Counted from the first letter of the stretch, positions 1 to 8,590 are shown. The stretch: 64,000 bases of DNA from Candidatus Thermochlorobacteriaceae bacterium (GCA_029263855.1 JAJUFC010000003.1:162285-226284), one strand, 5' to 3'. Notes: generated from the sequence alone by a model not told the origin. A program made the numbers and translations.

Positions 1-699
1 CGATACAATCGCTACATTTCCGCGACCGTTCAAGCGGGGCTTGCGCCGGGCAAAACCATCGGCGATGGCGTCGCTGAAATGCGTCGTATCGCGGGCGAGG
101 CATTGGACGAAAGTTTTGTAACCGCGCTCGATGGTCCGTCAAAAGATTTTGAGGAAAGTTCATCGAGCCTGCTCTTCGCATTTCTGCTGGCACTCGTGCT
201 GATTTACCTTGTGCTCGCCGCGCAATTTGAAAGTTTCCGCGACCCGTTCATCATTCTCTTCACCGTGCCGCTCGCGCTTGCGGGAACGCTCTTCGCGCTA
301 TGGTATTTCAACCAAACCCTTAACATCTTCTCGCAAATCGGCATCATCATGCTGGTCGGATTGGTTACGAAAAACGGAATTTTGATTGTCGAGTTCGCTA
401 ATCAACGTAAAGCACAAGGTCTCTCAAAAATCGATGCTGTTGAAGATGCCGCCGCGCAACGCTTCCGACCGATTTTAATGACAAGCCTCTCGACCATACT
501 CGGATTTCTTCCAATTGCGCTTGCGCTGGGAGCAGGGTCGGAAAGCCGCGTCTCAATGGGGATTGCGGTCGTCTTCGGAATGCTCTTCTCGAGTTTCCTC
601 ACGCTCTATGTCGTGCCTGCGATTTACACTTTCTTCTCCAAAGACGGAGCCGCCGCGAATGCGTCAACCGCAACGCTTGAATTGATTGAAGAAAAATGA
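1..699 (+). CDS. RND-family multidrug efflux transporter, C-terminal part
   Basis: The reading frame is open from the first base, so the gene starts before the window and only the last 232 codons are present. The product is the inner-membrane pump of a tripartite drug or hydrophobe efflux system driven by the proton gradient (AcrB/MexB, HAE1 type). Visible are the last periplasmic stretch and then the C-terminal set of about five membrane helices. These carry the hallmarks FRDPFIILFTVPLALAG, a helix with IMLVGLVTKNGILIVEF, and the AAAQRFRPILMTSLSTILGF segment, all typical of AcrB helices 8-12. It overlaps the next gene by the bases ATGA. The adaptor and outer-membrane channel genes are probably upstream. 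The family call is secure; the substrate cannot be told from this part. Confidence 0.93.
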   Translation, partial: RYNRYISATVQAGLAPGKTIGDGVAEMRRIAGEALDESFVTALDGPSKDFEESSSSLLFAFLLALVLIYLVLAAQFESFRDPFIILFTVPLALAGTLFALWYFNQTLNIFSQIGIIMLVGLVTKNGILIVEFANQRKAQGLSKIDAVEDAAAQRFRPILMTSLSTILGFLPIALALGAGSESRVSMGIAVVFGMLFSSFLTLYVVPAIYTFFSKDGAAANASTATLELIEEK

Positions 700-1118
700 T
701 TCGTTTCATCACGCCAGCGCGAGCCATCAACAGCGTTATGCTGACGCTGATTGCGGTCTTGATGTTTCACGTCTTAATTCTCCTCGGCGTTGTTCCGTAT
801 TCGGTGGTTTGGGGCGGTCGGATTGAAAGCGTCGAGGAGATGCGAATTTCAGAAGCGATTTCCGTCGCTGTGAACGGGTTGATGCTATGGATTTTAGCGA
901 TGAAGTCAAAACGACTGCGAAGCGTGATGCCCGAGCGCGCTCTCAACGCGCTGATATGGGCGATGGCGATATTGTTCGGATTGAATGCGATTGGCAACTT
1001 GCTCTCCGAAAACGACGTTGAGCGAATGGTCTTTGCGCCGCTCACGCTTCTTTTGGCGGCGTTGTGCGCGCGAGTCGCTCTCGCCAAAGAAGTTGGACGC
1101 GGGGGTGAAGCGCGATAA
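696..1118 (+). CDS. small integral membrane protein of unknown function
   Basis: A 140-residue protein whose ATG overlaps the stop codon of the RND pump gene, implying translational coupling and membership of the same operon. Hydrophobicity by eye shows four membrane helices (about residues 13-36, 52-68, 81-98 and 110-130) joined by short charged loops. No catalytic motif is recognised. Small four-helix proteins of this look often trail transporter operons in Bacteroidota-type genomes, but a role in efflux is only a guess from position. Confidence 0.7.
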   Translation: MIRFITPARAINSVMLTLIAVLMFHVLILLGVVPYSVVWGGRIESVEEMRISEAISVAVNGLMLWILAMKSKRLRSVMPERALNALIWAMAILFGLNAIGNLLSENDVERMVFAPLTLLLAALCARVALAKEVGRGGEAR

Positions 1119-1147
1119 ACGCGCAAATTCAGTTCAAACAAAACGCT

Positions 1148-2179
1148 TCAGATGAGCGACGCGGATTTCAAATGCTCAATGGCTTTTTGTACGAATGTCT
1201 CTTTCGCGAAGAGCGAGCGTTTTCGCGAGTTCCATTCTTGCAGTTTGAGCAAGATGGTTTCATAATCATATCGCCCCTCGCTTTGCGCGATGAAATCGAT
1301 GCTCGACAGCAATTCAAGCGCAAACGACGAATAAAATCCCGAAAGAAAACTTTTTGTTTTTTCTGCGATGGCGAGTTGTTCAGGACGCTGTCGCAGATAA
1401 TCCAACACGTCTTGTTCCGCGTCCATTATCAATCCCAGCGCTTCAAAAGGTTTGCGGTTTTTGTCGCTATATCCCGTGATGTAACTGCCGTTCAGGGCGA
1501 ATAAAATGTGGCGAACTTTCCCTGAGTAAGGTCCGTAGGCTTCGGCTTTGAAAGCGAGTTTGAACGCTCGCTCTGCGCCAAAGCGTTGAAGAAAGTAGCA
1601 GATTTTTTCGCAAGCGAACTCCGAGACGAACTCGCCATTTCGCGCAAGGTCGAACAAGACGAAAAGCAACATCGCTCGAGCAGGCGTAAGTTTGGCGCGC
1701 TCTTTTGACAACGCCTCTTTGACGTCGGCGTTGGGTTGATAAAGCCAAATGTCGCACTCGACGTTGCTCAATCGGCGTTCAATCAGAGCGCGCACGCGCG
1801 ACCACTCCAATCCGCCGTTGCCCGCTCCGAGAGGCGGAATGGCGACGCTTTTGAGACGATAGGTTTTGATGACTTCGACCAAATCTTCCAAACCGCGCTC
1901 GATGTATTCATATTCAGAGGGCTTTCTCCAATCTTGCTTCGTTGGAAAATTGATGATGAGTTTTTTTCCGCGCAGAAGCGACACGTCTTCAAAGACGAAC
2001 ATCTTTCCAATTTCAACGCGCCCTTCTTTGCAGGCTTTCTGATAGGCTTTGAAATTGTTCGGAAACTCTTTCTTGAATTGCAGCGCTACGCCTTTGCCCA
2101 TCACGCCAACGGTATTGACGGTATTGACGAGAGCGTCGGCTTGACTTTCGGATATGTTCCCCGTGATTTCTCGCAACAT
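1148..2179 (-). CDS. darG: DarG antitoxin: macrodomain DNA ADP-ribosylglycohydrolase
   Basis: A 343-residue protein with an N-terminal macrodomain (about residues 1-155) that begins with ITGNISESQADALVNTVNTVG and contains GKGVALQFKKEFP, the ADP-ribose-binding signature of DarG. The C-terminal half (from about 165, starting TPARAMLLF) matches the DarG-specific domain that directly binds and neutralises DarT. In the family the macrodomain removes ADP-ribose from thymidine bases in DNA, reversing the toxin. It is encoded one base downstream of darT on the same strand, the standard toxin-antitoxin order. Full length with no visible damage, so the system is likely functional. Confidence 0.92.
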   Translation of the reverse strand: MLREITGNISESQADALVNTVNTVGVMGKGVALQFKKEFPNNFKAYQKACKEGRVEIGKMFVFEDVSLLRGKKLIINFPTKQDWRKPSEYEYIERGLEDLVEVIKTYRLKSVAIPPLGAGNGGLEWSRVRALIERRLSNVECDIWLYQPNADVKEALSKERAKLTPARAMLLFVLFDLARNGEFVSEFACEKICYFLQRFGAERAFKLAFKAEAYGPYSGKVRHILFALNGSYITGYSDKNRKPFEALGLIMDAEQDVLDYLRQRPEQLAIAEKTKSFLSGFYSSFALELLSSIDFIAQSEGRYDYETILLKLQEWNSRKRSLFAKETFVQKAIEHLKSASLI

Positions 2180-2180
2180 C

Positions 2181-2798
2181 TTAAAAGTAATCTTGCGGTC
2201 TGATGACGATTTTCTCTTCGGCGATTCCGAAGCGCAACAACGTTGCCTTCGACCGTTCGCTGTAAACGATATAGCCTAAAACGGCTTCAATCGGAATGTC
2301 GCCAAGCGCCAAAAACTCAGCCTCTTTGCGACGCTTTAAGTCAGTATCGTCAGGATTGTTCCAAAAATCCGCATTAACGGCTTGAAAGTCAATGAGCGTT
2401 TCAAGGTTGGGAATGTCGCGCTTGTCATAAAAAGCGCTCAAATTTGAAACCGCATGTCCGTCAGAGAAAATGAACTCGATATTCAAGTCAATTATCGTTT
2501 GAACGGAACTTACGCAATAAACGATTTGGTCAGCGTCTCGTTTCTGAACGCCGTTGAATCCGTTTTGAATCACATACAACATCGGCATTTTTCTGCCGAA
2601 ATAAAATGGCGAGTAGTCGCCCAAACGCTTGCCGTTTGGCAAGATGATTTCTTGACGCTTGGCGATGAGCGCGTCGTCGCCAATGCCGATGTAATTGGGA
2701 TTGCGCTTTGGCGATTGAATGTGCGTAATGCCATTGCGCAAGATATGCGGAATGTTCTCGATGTGCGTGATGCGATAGAAGTAAATTTTCTTGTTCAC
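2181..2798 (-). CDS. darT: DarT toxin: DNA ADP-ribosyltransferase (DUF4433)
   Basis: A 205-residue protein starting YFYRITHIENIPHILRNGI, the typical DarT N-terminus for NAD binding. It carries RRKEAEFL near residues 156-163, where the second Glu (E161) aligns with the catalytic glutamate of characterised DarT enzymes. DarT transfers ADP-ribose from NAD+ to thymidine in single-stranded DNA, blocking replication. Such modules act as toxin-antitoxin or phage-defence systems. The partner darG follows after a single base. A TAATTTTG box on the minus strand, 29 nt before the start, is a plausible promoter. Confidence 0.93.
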   Translation of the reverse strand: MNKKIYFYRITHIENIPHILRNGITHIQSPKRNPNYIGIGDDALIAKRQEIILPNGKRLGDYSPFYFGRKMPMLYVIQNGFNGVQKRDADQIVYCVSSVQTIIDLNIEFIFSDGHAVSNLSAFYDKRDIPNLETLIDFQAVNADFWNNPDDTDLKRRKEAEFLALGDIPIEAVLGYIVYSERSKATLLRFGIAEEKIVIRPQDYF

Positions 2799-2826
2799 TC
2801 GTCCGATGGCGATTTAAGGGTTCGCT

Positions 2827-2834
2827 CAAAATTA
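2827..2834 (-). promoter_or_regulatory. TAnnTTTG promoter box of darTG
   Basis: TAATTTTG on the minus strand ends 29 nt before the darT start codon. It fits the TAnnTTyG box found before many genes here, interpreted as a Bacteroidetes-type -7 element. Transcription would start about 5 nt downstream. Confidence 0.4.
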
Positions 2835-2871
2835 AATGCTGGCGCGATTAGGAACGCAAGATCGATTCTGC

Positions 2872-2879
2872 TATCTTTG
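2872..2879 (+). promoter_or_regulatory. TATCTTTG promoter-like box upstream of rhlE
   Basis: TATCTTTG followed by CG, the same ten bases as seen before nuoK and the PhoX-like gene. It lies 191 nt before the rhlE start, leaving a long leader, which lowers confidence. Confidence 0.28.
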
Positions 2880-3069
2880 CGTCGCTTCGTCAAAGAAGCA
2901 GATTTGCAAGACTCGCATTCGCCGGGTCAAGATTGATGCAGAAAAGCGTCGTTATGTTTAGAACGCCCCATTCGCCGCCACCTTTTCGCCTCGCCTTTGA
3001 TTCCAACTGAATTCAGCGCGTCTCGCTTCGCTTACAATAGCGCTCAACATCAAAATCAAACTATTTTCA

Positions 3070-4620
3070 ATGTCATTTACCACGCTTGGACTTTCCGACG
3101 CGCTGGTGCAAGGGATTCTTGCGACTGGCTACGCCGCGCCTACCGAAATTCAATCGCGAGCGATTCCGCTTGCGCTTCAAGGTCAAGACGTCATCGGGCT
3201 GGCGCAAACGGGCACGGGCAAAACTGCCGCCTTCGTGCTTCCCGTCTTGCACAAACTCTCGCTCGTCGAGCCGCCGAAACCGCGCCGCCCGCGCGCCTTG
3301 ATTCTCACGCCGACGCGAGAACTCGCCACGCAAATCGAGACCTCCATCAAAAACTACGGACGATTTATGAAACTCTTTTCCGCGACGATTTACGGCGGCG
3401 TGGATATGTTTCGTCAAATCTCGTTGCTCCGACGCGGCTTCGATATCGTGATTGCCACGCCCGGTCGACTCATTGACCACTTGGGGCGAAAAACAATCGA
3501 CCTTTCCAATGTCGAAACGCTCGTCTTGGACGAAGCCGACCGAATGCTCGATATGGGCTTCGTGAACGACGTCAAAAAAATTATTGCTCTGCTTCCACAA
3601 GCGCGCCAAACCTTGCTCTTCTCGGCAACCATGTCGCAAGGCATTAAGTCGCTGACCGCGTCGGTGCAACGCTCGCCGAAACTTGTTCAAGTCGGTGAAG
3701 AGCGCAAACCTGCGGATTCCGTTACACAAAAATTCTACAAAGTCGAGCAAGACCAAAAAACAGCGTTGCTCTTTCACATTTTGGATACGGTCGAGATGGA
3801 TAGCGTGCTGGTCTTTTCACGCACAAAGCATGGCGCGGATAAAATTCAACACCGTTTGGAACAGCGCGGCGTTAAAGCCGTTGCGATTCACTCTAACCGC
3901 ACGCAATCGCAACGCGAAAGAGCGTTGAAAGGATTTCGCCAAAAGCATTACAAAGTGCTCGTCGCCACCGACATCGCCGCACGCGGCATCGACATTGAAG
4001 GCATTTCCCACGTCATCAACTACGATACGCCTAACTTCGCCGAAGACTACGTGCATCGCATCGGCAGAACGGGACGCGCCGCCGCCACAGGCGATGCCAT
4101 CACCTTCGTTGCTCGCGATGAATACAAGCATTTCCGACGCATCACCGAATTCATCGGCAAACGCCTGCAACTTGAAAACTACCCGAACTTTTCAGGCACG
4201 GAAACCGCAGACCTTCTCAAAGAAGAAGGCATTTCACGATTCAAGCCCGAAGAAGAAAACAGCGAACTGCATCACCGCAATCGACGAGGCGAACGCGACA
4301 GGCAAAGTCCATTCAACACTTTCAAAACTCATGAAGGCAAGAAAAATGGCGCGGAACGGATCCACTCAAAGTACACCGAACGCTTTGGCAAACAAAGCGA
4401 GAAGCCATCGCGAGACTCCGCCCAAAAGCGTCGTGGCTCTAAAAGCGATTTCAAAAGCAACGACTCCAAAGGCAGTGATTTCAAGCGTCGCGACTTCTCA
4501 AAGCGTAAAGCAGGCTCAAACGGCGAATACACACTTCGCAAGAGCGAAACCACTTGGAAAAAGCTCTTGAGCGACGAAGAAGCATACGAAAAAGTCCAAC
4601 GCAAATCAGGGCACGATTAA
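3070..4620 (+). CDS. rhlE: DEAD-box ATP-dependent RNA helicase, RhlE-like
   Basis: A 516-residue RNA helicase. The N-terminus MSFTTLGLSDALVQGILATGY and the following Q motif resemble RhlE. In order one sees AQTGTGKTA (Walker A, about 45-53), PTRELA (81-86), DEAD (154-157), SAT (185-187) and, in the second RecA fold, HRIGRTGR. After about residue 375 comes a long basic Ser/Lys/Arg-rich tail that probably binds RNA nonspecifically, as in other RhlE/DeaD proteins. The likely role is unwinding structured RNA in ribosome assembly or RNA decay, often cold-induced. It is monocistronic as far as can be seen. The subfamily (RhlE versus DeaD or DbpA) is less certain than the helicase call. Confidence 0.92.
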   Translation: MSFTTLGLSDALVQGILATGYAAPTEIQSRAIPLALQGQDVIGLAQTGTGKTAAFVLPVLHKLSLVEPPKPRRPRALILTPTRELATQIETSIKNYGRFMKLFSATIYGGVDMFRQISLLRRGFDIVIATPGRLIDHLGRKTIDLSNVETLVLDEADRMLDMGFVNDVKKIIALLPQARQTLLFSATMSQGIKSLTASVQRSPKLVQVGEERKPADSVTQKFYKVEQDQKTALLFHILDTVEMDSVLVFSRTKHGADKIQHRLEQRGVKAVAIHSNRTQSQRERALKGFRQKHYKVLVATDIAARGIDIEGISHVINYDTPNFAEDYVHRIGRTGRAAATGDAITFVARDEYKHFRRITEFIGKRLQLENYPNFSGTETADLLKEEGISRFKPEEENSELHHRNRRGERDRQSPFNTFKTHEGKKNGAERIHSKYTERFGKQSEKPSRDSAQKRRGSKSDFKSNDSKGSDFKRRDFSKRKAGSNGEYTLRKSETTWKKLLSDEEAYEKVQRKSGHD

Positions 4621-4774
4621 ATACGCTCAACGAAACGCCACTGAAACCTTTTATCGTAAAAAAGCGATAAGACTTGACGACAAAATTTTATTATCATCGT
4701 CATCTATTTTATCGCTATCACTTTGATTGTGAAGTAAGAGTTGTTTCAACTTTCAAACTTAAACGCAAATCATC

Positions 4775-5113
4775 ATGTCAAAATATCTCACCGTCAGCGA
4801 CGCTACCTTCGAGAGCGAAGTGCTGAAATCGGACAAGCCTGTTTTGGTTGATTTTTGGGCACCTTGGTGCGGTCCATGCCGTATGATTGCGCCGATTGTT
4901 GAAGAATTGGCGAACGATTACGATGGAAAAGCAAAAATCGCCAAAGTCAACGTCGACGAAAATCCTCAAATCTCAATGCAGTTTGGAATTCGTTCGATTC
5001 CAACTTTGCTCGTCTTCAAGAACGGACAAGTCGTTGACCAAATCGTCGGTGCCGTGCCCAAAGGCGTGATTGAAGGAAAATTAAAATCACAATTGCCTGC
5101 AAGCGTCGCCTGA
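4775..5113 (+). CDS. trxA: thioredoxin
   Basis: A 112-residue classic thioredoxin. The redox site WCGPC is at residues 31-35, preceded by VLVDFWAP, and the cis-proline loop [11 protein letters not shown] is present. Reduced by thioredoxin reductase, it acts as a general cytoplasmic protein disulfide reductant. A strong intrinsic terminator follows the stop codon directly, so the gene appears to be transcribed on its own. The 154-bp gap to the upstream helicase must hold its promoter, but no convincing one was recognised there. Confidence 0.97.
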   Translation: MSKYLTVSDATFESEVLKSDKPVLVDFWAPWCGPCRMIAPIVEELANDYDGKAKIAKVNVDENPQISMQFGIRSIPTLLVFKNGQVVDQIVGAVPKGVIEGKLKSQLPASVA

Positions 5114-5119
5114 AATCAA

Positions 5120-5156
5120 AGAGCGAAGTCCACTCAAATGACTTCGCTCTTTCTTT
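5120..5156 (+). terminator. intrinsic terminator after trxA
   Basis: An 11-bp perfect stem, AGAGCGAAGTC (5120-5130) with GACTTCGCTCT (5140-5150), a 9-nt loop, then a T-rich tail TTCTTTA. Confidence 0.9.
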
Positions 5157-5172
5157 AATAAACTGCCAAGTT

Positions 5173-5433
5173 ATGCCAAAGCCCAAAAAAATCATCATGT
5201 ATTCAACCTCGTGGTGTCCAGATTGCCATAGAACGGAACGCATCTTAAACGAACAGCGCGTCGCTTTCGAGAAAATCGATATTGAAAAAGTGGAAGGCGC
5301 GGCGGAAATCGTCATGCATCATGCTAATGGCAAGCGAAGCGTTCCGACGCTTCTTTTAGAGCACGAGAGTGGCGAAACCAAAGTGCTTGTCAATCCCCGA
5401 CCTCAACAGCTGCTCGACGCACTATCACTTTGA
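5173..5433 (+). CDS. glutaredoxin-like redox protein with CPDC site
   Basis: An 86-residue thioredoxin-fold protein with the active site WCPDC (Cys15 and Cys18) right after the first strand, and the cis-proline motif SVPTLLL near residue 56. Length and site resemble NrdH/mycoredoxin-type glutaredoxins, which reduce mixed disulfides in the cytoplasm. It lies 60 bp after trxA but behind that gene's terminator, and it has its own terminator. CPDC is not the CPYC of classical glutaredoxins, so the electron donor (glutathione, bacillithiol or thioredoxin reductase) cannot be inferred. Confidence 0.85.
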   Translation: MPKPKKIIMYSTSWCPDCHRTERILNEQRVAFEKIDIEKVEGAAEIVMHHANGKRSVPTLLLEHESGETKVLVNPRPQQLLDALSL

Positions 5434-5436
5434 CAA

Positions 5437-5480
5437 GAAGGACTGCCTCTCCGTGCAGTCCTTTCTTCATTATTTTTTTT
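5437..5480 (+). terminator. intrinsic terminator after the glutaredoxin-like gene
   Basis: Stem GAAGGACTGC (5437-5446) with GCAGTCCTTT (5455-5464), 8-nt loop, followed by TCTTCATTATTTTTTTT. Confidence 0.85.
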
Positions 5481-5515
5481 ACTATTTCTTTACACTGAAC
5501 CTCCCGCTCGCTCGG

Positions 5516-5523
5516 TATCTTTA
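5516..5523 (+). promoter_or_regulatory. TATCTTTA promoter-like box of the UshA-like gene
   Basis: A one-base variant of TAnnTTTG, 43 nt before the start codon. A TTTA at 5489-5492 could serve as the -33 element. Confidence 0.35.
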
Positions 5524-5565
5524 AGACTTCACTGAATCTCTTTAAATCAGAATCATACAAAGGTT

Positions 5566-7128
5566 ATGCTGACGCGAATCGCCTTTCTCGGTGTCGTTGT
5601 TTTTTCATTGTTTGCACTTTTCGGGTGTGGCTCTTCAAAGAGCACGACGTCCCTCTCCTCACAATACAAGACCATCAAGATTATTCACTGGAATGATTTT
5701 CACGCGCAGAATACGACGCGCACCTTGCGCAAAGACGGCAAGCCGTATCGCGTCGGCGGAAGCGCAGTTCTGCAAGGATACATTGATTCACTTCGCAAGC
5801 TTGCGCCAAACAACTCTCTCGTCTTGTTCGCGGGCGACGATTTTCAAGGCACGCCCGTTTCCAACTTCACGAAAGGACGCTCGCAAATTCTGTTGATGAA
5901 TGAATTGAAGCCCGACGCGGTCGTTCCGGGCAATCACGAGTTCGATTACGGCAAAGAAAATTTCATCTCGTTGTTGGGCGAAGCGAACTACGACGTGATT
6001 TGCGCAAACTTGGTCGTTTCAAAAACGGGCGAGCCGCTTCTGCCGCCTTACAAAGTCGTTCAGCGCGGCGGATTGAAAATCGCCATCATCGGATTGATTA
6101 CGACCGACCTGCCCATCGTCTCCATTCCTGAAAACATCGCGGGATTGGAGGCGAAAGACTACAGTATTGTGTTGAGCAAGTATTTGCCTGAAATCAAAGC
6201 CAAAGAAAAGCCCGACGCCATCATCGTATTGAGCCATATCGGCTTGCTCAATAAACTTGATTATGTCGATGACCTCACGCTCTCGCGCATTTATCCTGAA
6301 ATCGTCGCGTTCATCGGCGGACATTCGCATACGCCGCTCTTCGAGCCGATTCGCAAAGGCGGCGGCGTGATTGTTCAAGCCGGCTCGCGCGGGCAATATG
6401 TCGGCGAATTGGATTTGGTCATCGACCCCGTCGGCGATTCGCTCGTGAGTTTTTCGGGCAAATTGATTGAGACCTACGCCGATAGTATCACGCCTGACTT
6501 GCGCGTGCAAGCACTCGTCGATTCATTGGAATCCCCGATGAAAAAAATGATGGACGAAGTCATCGGCACGCTCAAAGCCGATTGGAAGTCCAAGTTCGGC
6601 GAATCCACCAACATTGGCACTTGGCAAACCGACGTGATGCGCGAAGAATTGAAAGTCGATATCGCCATTCAAAACAGCGGCGGCATACGCAAGTCGCTCA
6701 ATGCAGGACCAATTCGCATCAGAGATATGTGGGAAATTTCGCCCTTCGGAAACGCCTTCGTGGTCTTTGGAATCACAGGCAAAGAATTGCGCGGCATGTT
6801 GGAGTGGCAAATTGACGGACGCGGCGAGTTCTGCGATATGTCGGGCGTGGTCTGCAAATACAACGGCAACTTGCCCTACGGCAAGCGAATCAAAGAAATC
6901 ACCGTTGGCGGAAAGCCAATCGATGAAGAGAAAGTTTATGTTGTCGCAACGAACAACTATGCGGCGGCGCAATTAGGTGCGCTCTTTGGCTTGCAACGCG
7001 AAGTGAAAGTTAACGGCACGCCATTTGTCGATCATGACTTCTTCACAGAGGTTATCAAAAAACGCAAAGTAATTTCAGGGGAAAAACGCGAGTGGCTCAT
7101 CAATGTTGCCAAGAGCAAATCGGAATAA
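5566..7128 (+). CDS. UshA-like 5'-nucleotidase / 2',3'-cyclic phosphodiesterase lipoprotein
   Basis: A 520-residue exported metallophosphoesterase. The signal peptide ends in the lipobox LFGC (Cys21), so it is a lipoprotein. The N-terminal calcineurin-like domain shows the di-metal motifs HWNDFHA (about 41-47), GDDFQG, PGNHEFD, LSHIG and GGHSHT. The C-terminal 5'-nucleotidase domain (about 330-510) has GGIRKSL and the substrate-binding FGNAFVVFGITGKEL. The family hydrolyses extracellular nucleotides, UDP-sugars or cyclic nucleotides to salvage nucleosides and phosphate. Substrate choice cannot be read from the sequence. It appears monocistronic; downstream lies the decayed restriction gene. 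Confidence 0.92.
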   Translation: MLTRIAFLGVVVFSLFALFGCGSSKSTTSLSSQYKTIKIIHWNDFHAQNTTRTLRKDGKPYRVGGSAVLQGYIDSLRKLAPNNSLVLFAGDDFQGTPVSNFTKGRSQILLMNELKPDAVVPGNHEFDYGKENFISLLGEANYDVICANLVVSKTGEPLLPPYKVVQRGGLKIAIIGLITTDLPIVSIPENIAGLEAKDYSIVLSKYLPEIKAKEKPDAIIVLSHIGLLNKLDYVDDLTLSRIYPEIVAFIGGHSHTPLFEPIRKGGGVIVQAGSRGQYVGELDLVIDPVGDSLVSFSGKLIETYADSITPDLRVQALVDSLESPMKKMMDEVIGTLKADWKSKFGESTNIGTWQTDVMREELKVDIAIQNSGGIRKSLNAGPIRIRDMWEISPFGNAFVVFGITGKELRGMLEWQIDGRGEFCDMSGVVCKYNGNLPYGKRIKEITVGGKPIDEEKVYVVATNNYAAAQLGALFGLQREVKVNGTPFVDHDFFTEVIKKRKVISGEKREWLINVAKSKSE

Positions 7129-7143
7129 TGTAAAGCGGAATGA

Positions 7144-7784
7144 ACGCAAGTTCAGACGCATGGGTTTGCATTTGAGAGATGGGTAAAAGCGACATTCTTC
7201 GCCGAGTTTGAGTCTAACTGCAGAAGTGGGATATTCCCGCTGAACGCAATGTGGAAAAAAAAGTCCCCGCTCATTTTCAGCGATTGCCTGTTTCCATCAA
7301 AGCTTCAAAATTTGGTTCGCCGATTGGTTTTGGCGACGCATTGCGTCAATTTTCTATCGAGGAAGATTTTTTGCTCATCGTCGGCTTTTGGAAACAAATG
7401 GGAAACACGAAACGCATCGTTGCGACGGAAGCCGCAAAGGTGAGCGTTGAGCAGTGGCAAAAACTTTGGTCGCCAATTACAATCAGAGAATTAAGGCGGT
7501 TAGACGCGATAATCAAAAATGTCAATGAAGGCTACCAAGAAACGCGGCGGAAAGCGAGGGAAATGAAAAAGCAAGAGCCATGTCGCTCGGCGAAAATCGT
7601 TCTCAATCCGAAGATTGATTCTAAATCGCAGCGTCGTTTGCAATGTAGTTTGCCGTTCAAAACATTTTGGGAGAGCCTTGCGAAGAGAGAACCTTATCAA
7701 TCAGACGCGCCTGAATTGTTCGGAGAAAAAGCGCAAACGATAATGTTCTCGCCGCCGCGCAGTTTCAAGAAGAAATTTCTTTGA
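7144..7784 (+). pseudogene. frameshifted type II restriction endonuclease remnant
   Basis: Two reading frames together look like one restriction enzyme. Frame A (7144-about 7218) encodes THGFAFERWVKATFFAEFESN. Frame B, open from 7218 to the stop at 7784, encodes KWDIPAERN, then LPVSIKASKFGSPIGFGDALRQF and VLNPKIDSKSQRRLQCSL. The first part has no start codon in its own frame, because a TGA lies at 7141. The ATG at 7140 is in frame B and hits stops at 7209 and 7215, so at least one and probably two frameshifts are needed. The exact switch point is uncertain; an A8 run at 7255-7262 is a second candidate. A GTG at 7251 could in principle express the last 177 residues. It is convergent with and overlaps the methyltransferase tail by 20 bp. 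The endonuclease identity rests on the neighbour and the general look of the motifs; I do not recognise the exact family or site. Confidence 0.62.
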
Positions 7785-8590
7785 AGAGCGGCGCGTCTTT
7801 TTGTTCTCGCAACGCTGTCAAACGCTGTTCGGCGATGCGAACATAATTCGGATTGACTTCAATGCCTATCCAACGACGCTCCAAACGCTCCGCAACGACC
7901 GCCGTCGTGCCTGAACCGAGAAACGGATCTAAAACAAGGTCATTCGGGCGACTTGACGATAAGATGAGTTGTTCAATCAGTTTTTCGGACTTTTGAGAGG
8001 GGTGACCCGCTTTTTCCTTTGAAGAGCCTTTCAAACTAGGAACGCGCAAAATGTTGGTTGCGTATTTTCCCTTTTCAAGATGCGAGAGCCGCGCGTCTTT
8101 ATCCTTGTATCGCTTGTCGCGCAAGTAGGCTTTGATTTTCTCTTCTTCGTAAGGAAGGCGAACCGCGTCTTTGTTGAAATAAGGCTTTGCGCTTTCGGAC
8201 TTGCGAAGTGCTAAAATCATTTCGTAGCAAGGCGTGAAACTATCGTATCGCTCGTTATATCCGACGGCTCTATCCCAAATAATCATATCGTGAAATTGAA
8301 GTTCTTTGGCGACCATTGAGCAGAAGTGAAGCCAAATGTGTTCGCGTTTGCCAAGTTGTCCGAAGATGTAGAAGAGTCCGTCGTCTTTGAGCACGCGGGC
8401 GGCGGCACGAACCCAAGCAAGGCTCCACTGGAGATAATCATCATCGGTTTTCCATTCTGTATCCCATGCTTCTTCGAGCAATACTTGAAAGTAGGGCGGG
8501 TCTGCGATATGCGATAATCAATTGCGCAAAGTCTGCAGGTAGTTTTGCCAACTCTGAAAGCGCATCGCCTTGAATGAGTTTGTTGGTCAT
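7765..8590 (-). pseudogene. DNA methyltransferase (beta-type, DPPY) broken by a 7-bp duplication
   Basis: Reading from ATG at 8590 gives MTNKLIQGDALSELAKLP and DFAQLIIA, then the frame is lost. From 8509 a second frame gives DPPYFQVLLEEAWDTEW, continuing to HPSQKSEKLIEQLI, DPFLGSGTTAVVAERL and the C-terminus. Deleting one copy of a perfect 7-bp tandem repeat (8503-8516) restores an uninterrupted protein of about 272 residues. The order DPPY, then target recognition region, then FLGSGTT marks a beta-class amino-methyltransferase, most likely N6-adenine because of DPPY. As sequenced, the catalytic motif is out of frame with the start, so the gene should be off. Reinitiation at 8481 would lack DPPY. 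Slippage back to one copy would switch it on, so it could be phase-variable rather than dead. Confidence 0.85.
8503..8516. repeat. perfect 7-bp tandem duplication in the methyltransferase gene
   Basis: TGCGATA occurs twice head to tail (8503-8509 and 8510-8516), inside the codons for IIADPPY. Two copies shift the frame by +1 relative to one copy. Confidence 0.95.

Noticed and set aside
4651..4670. Hairpin TTATCG-N8-CGATAA after the rhlE-like gene as a terminator
   Set aside because: Only 6 AT-rich base pairs and no T-run follows.
4674..4712. TTGACG as a sigma-70 -35 box for trxA
   Set aside because: No -10 element at a workable distance; chance match.
7255..7262. A8 run as the main frameshift site of the restriction gene
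   Set aside because: KWDIPAERN upstream of the run is already in the downstream frame, so the shift most likely happened earlier; kept only as an alternative.
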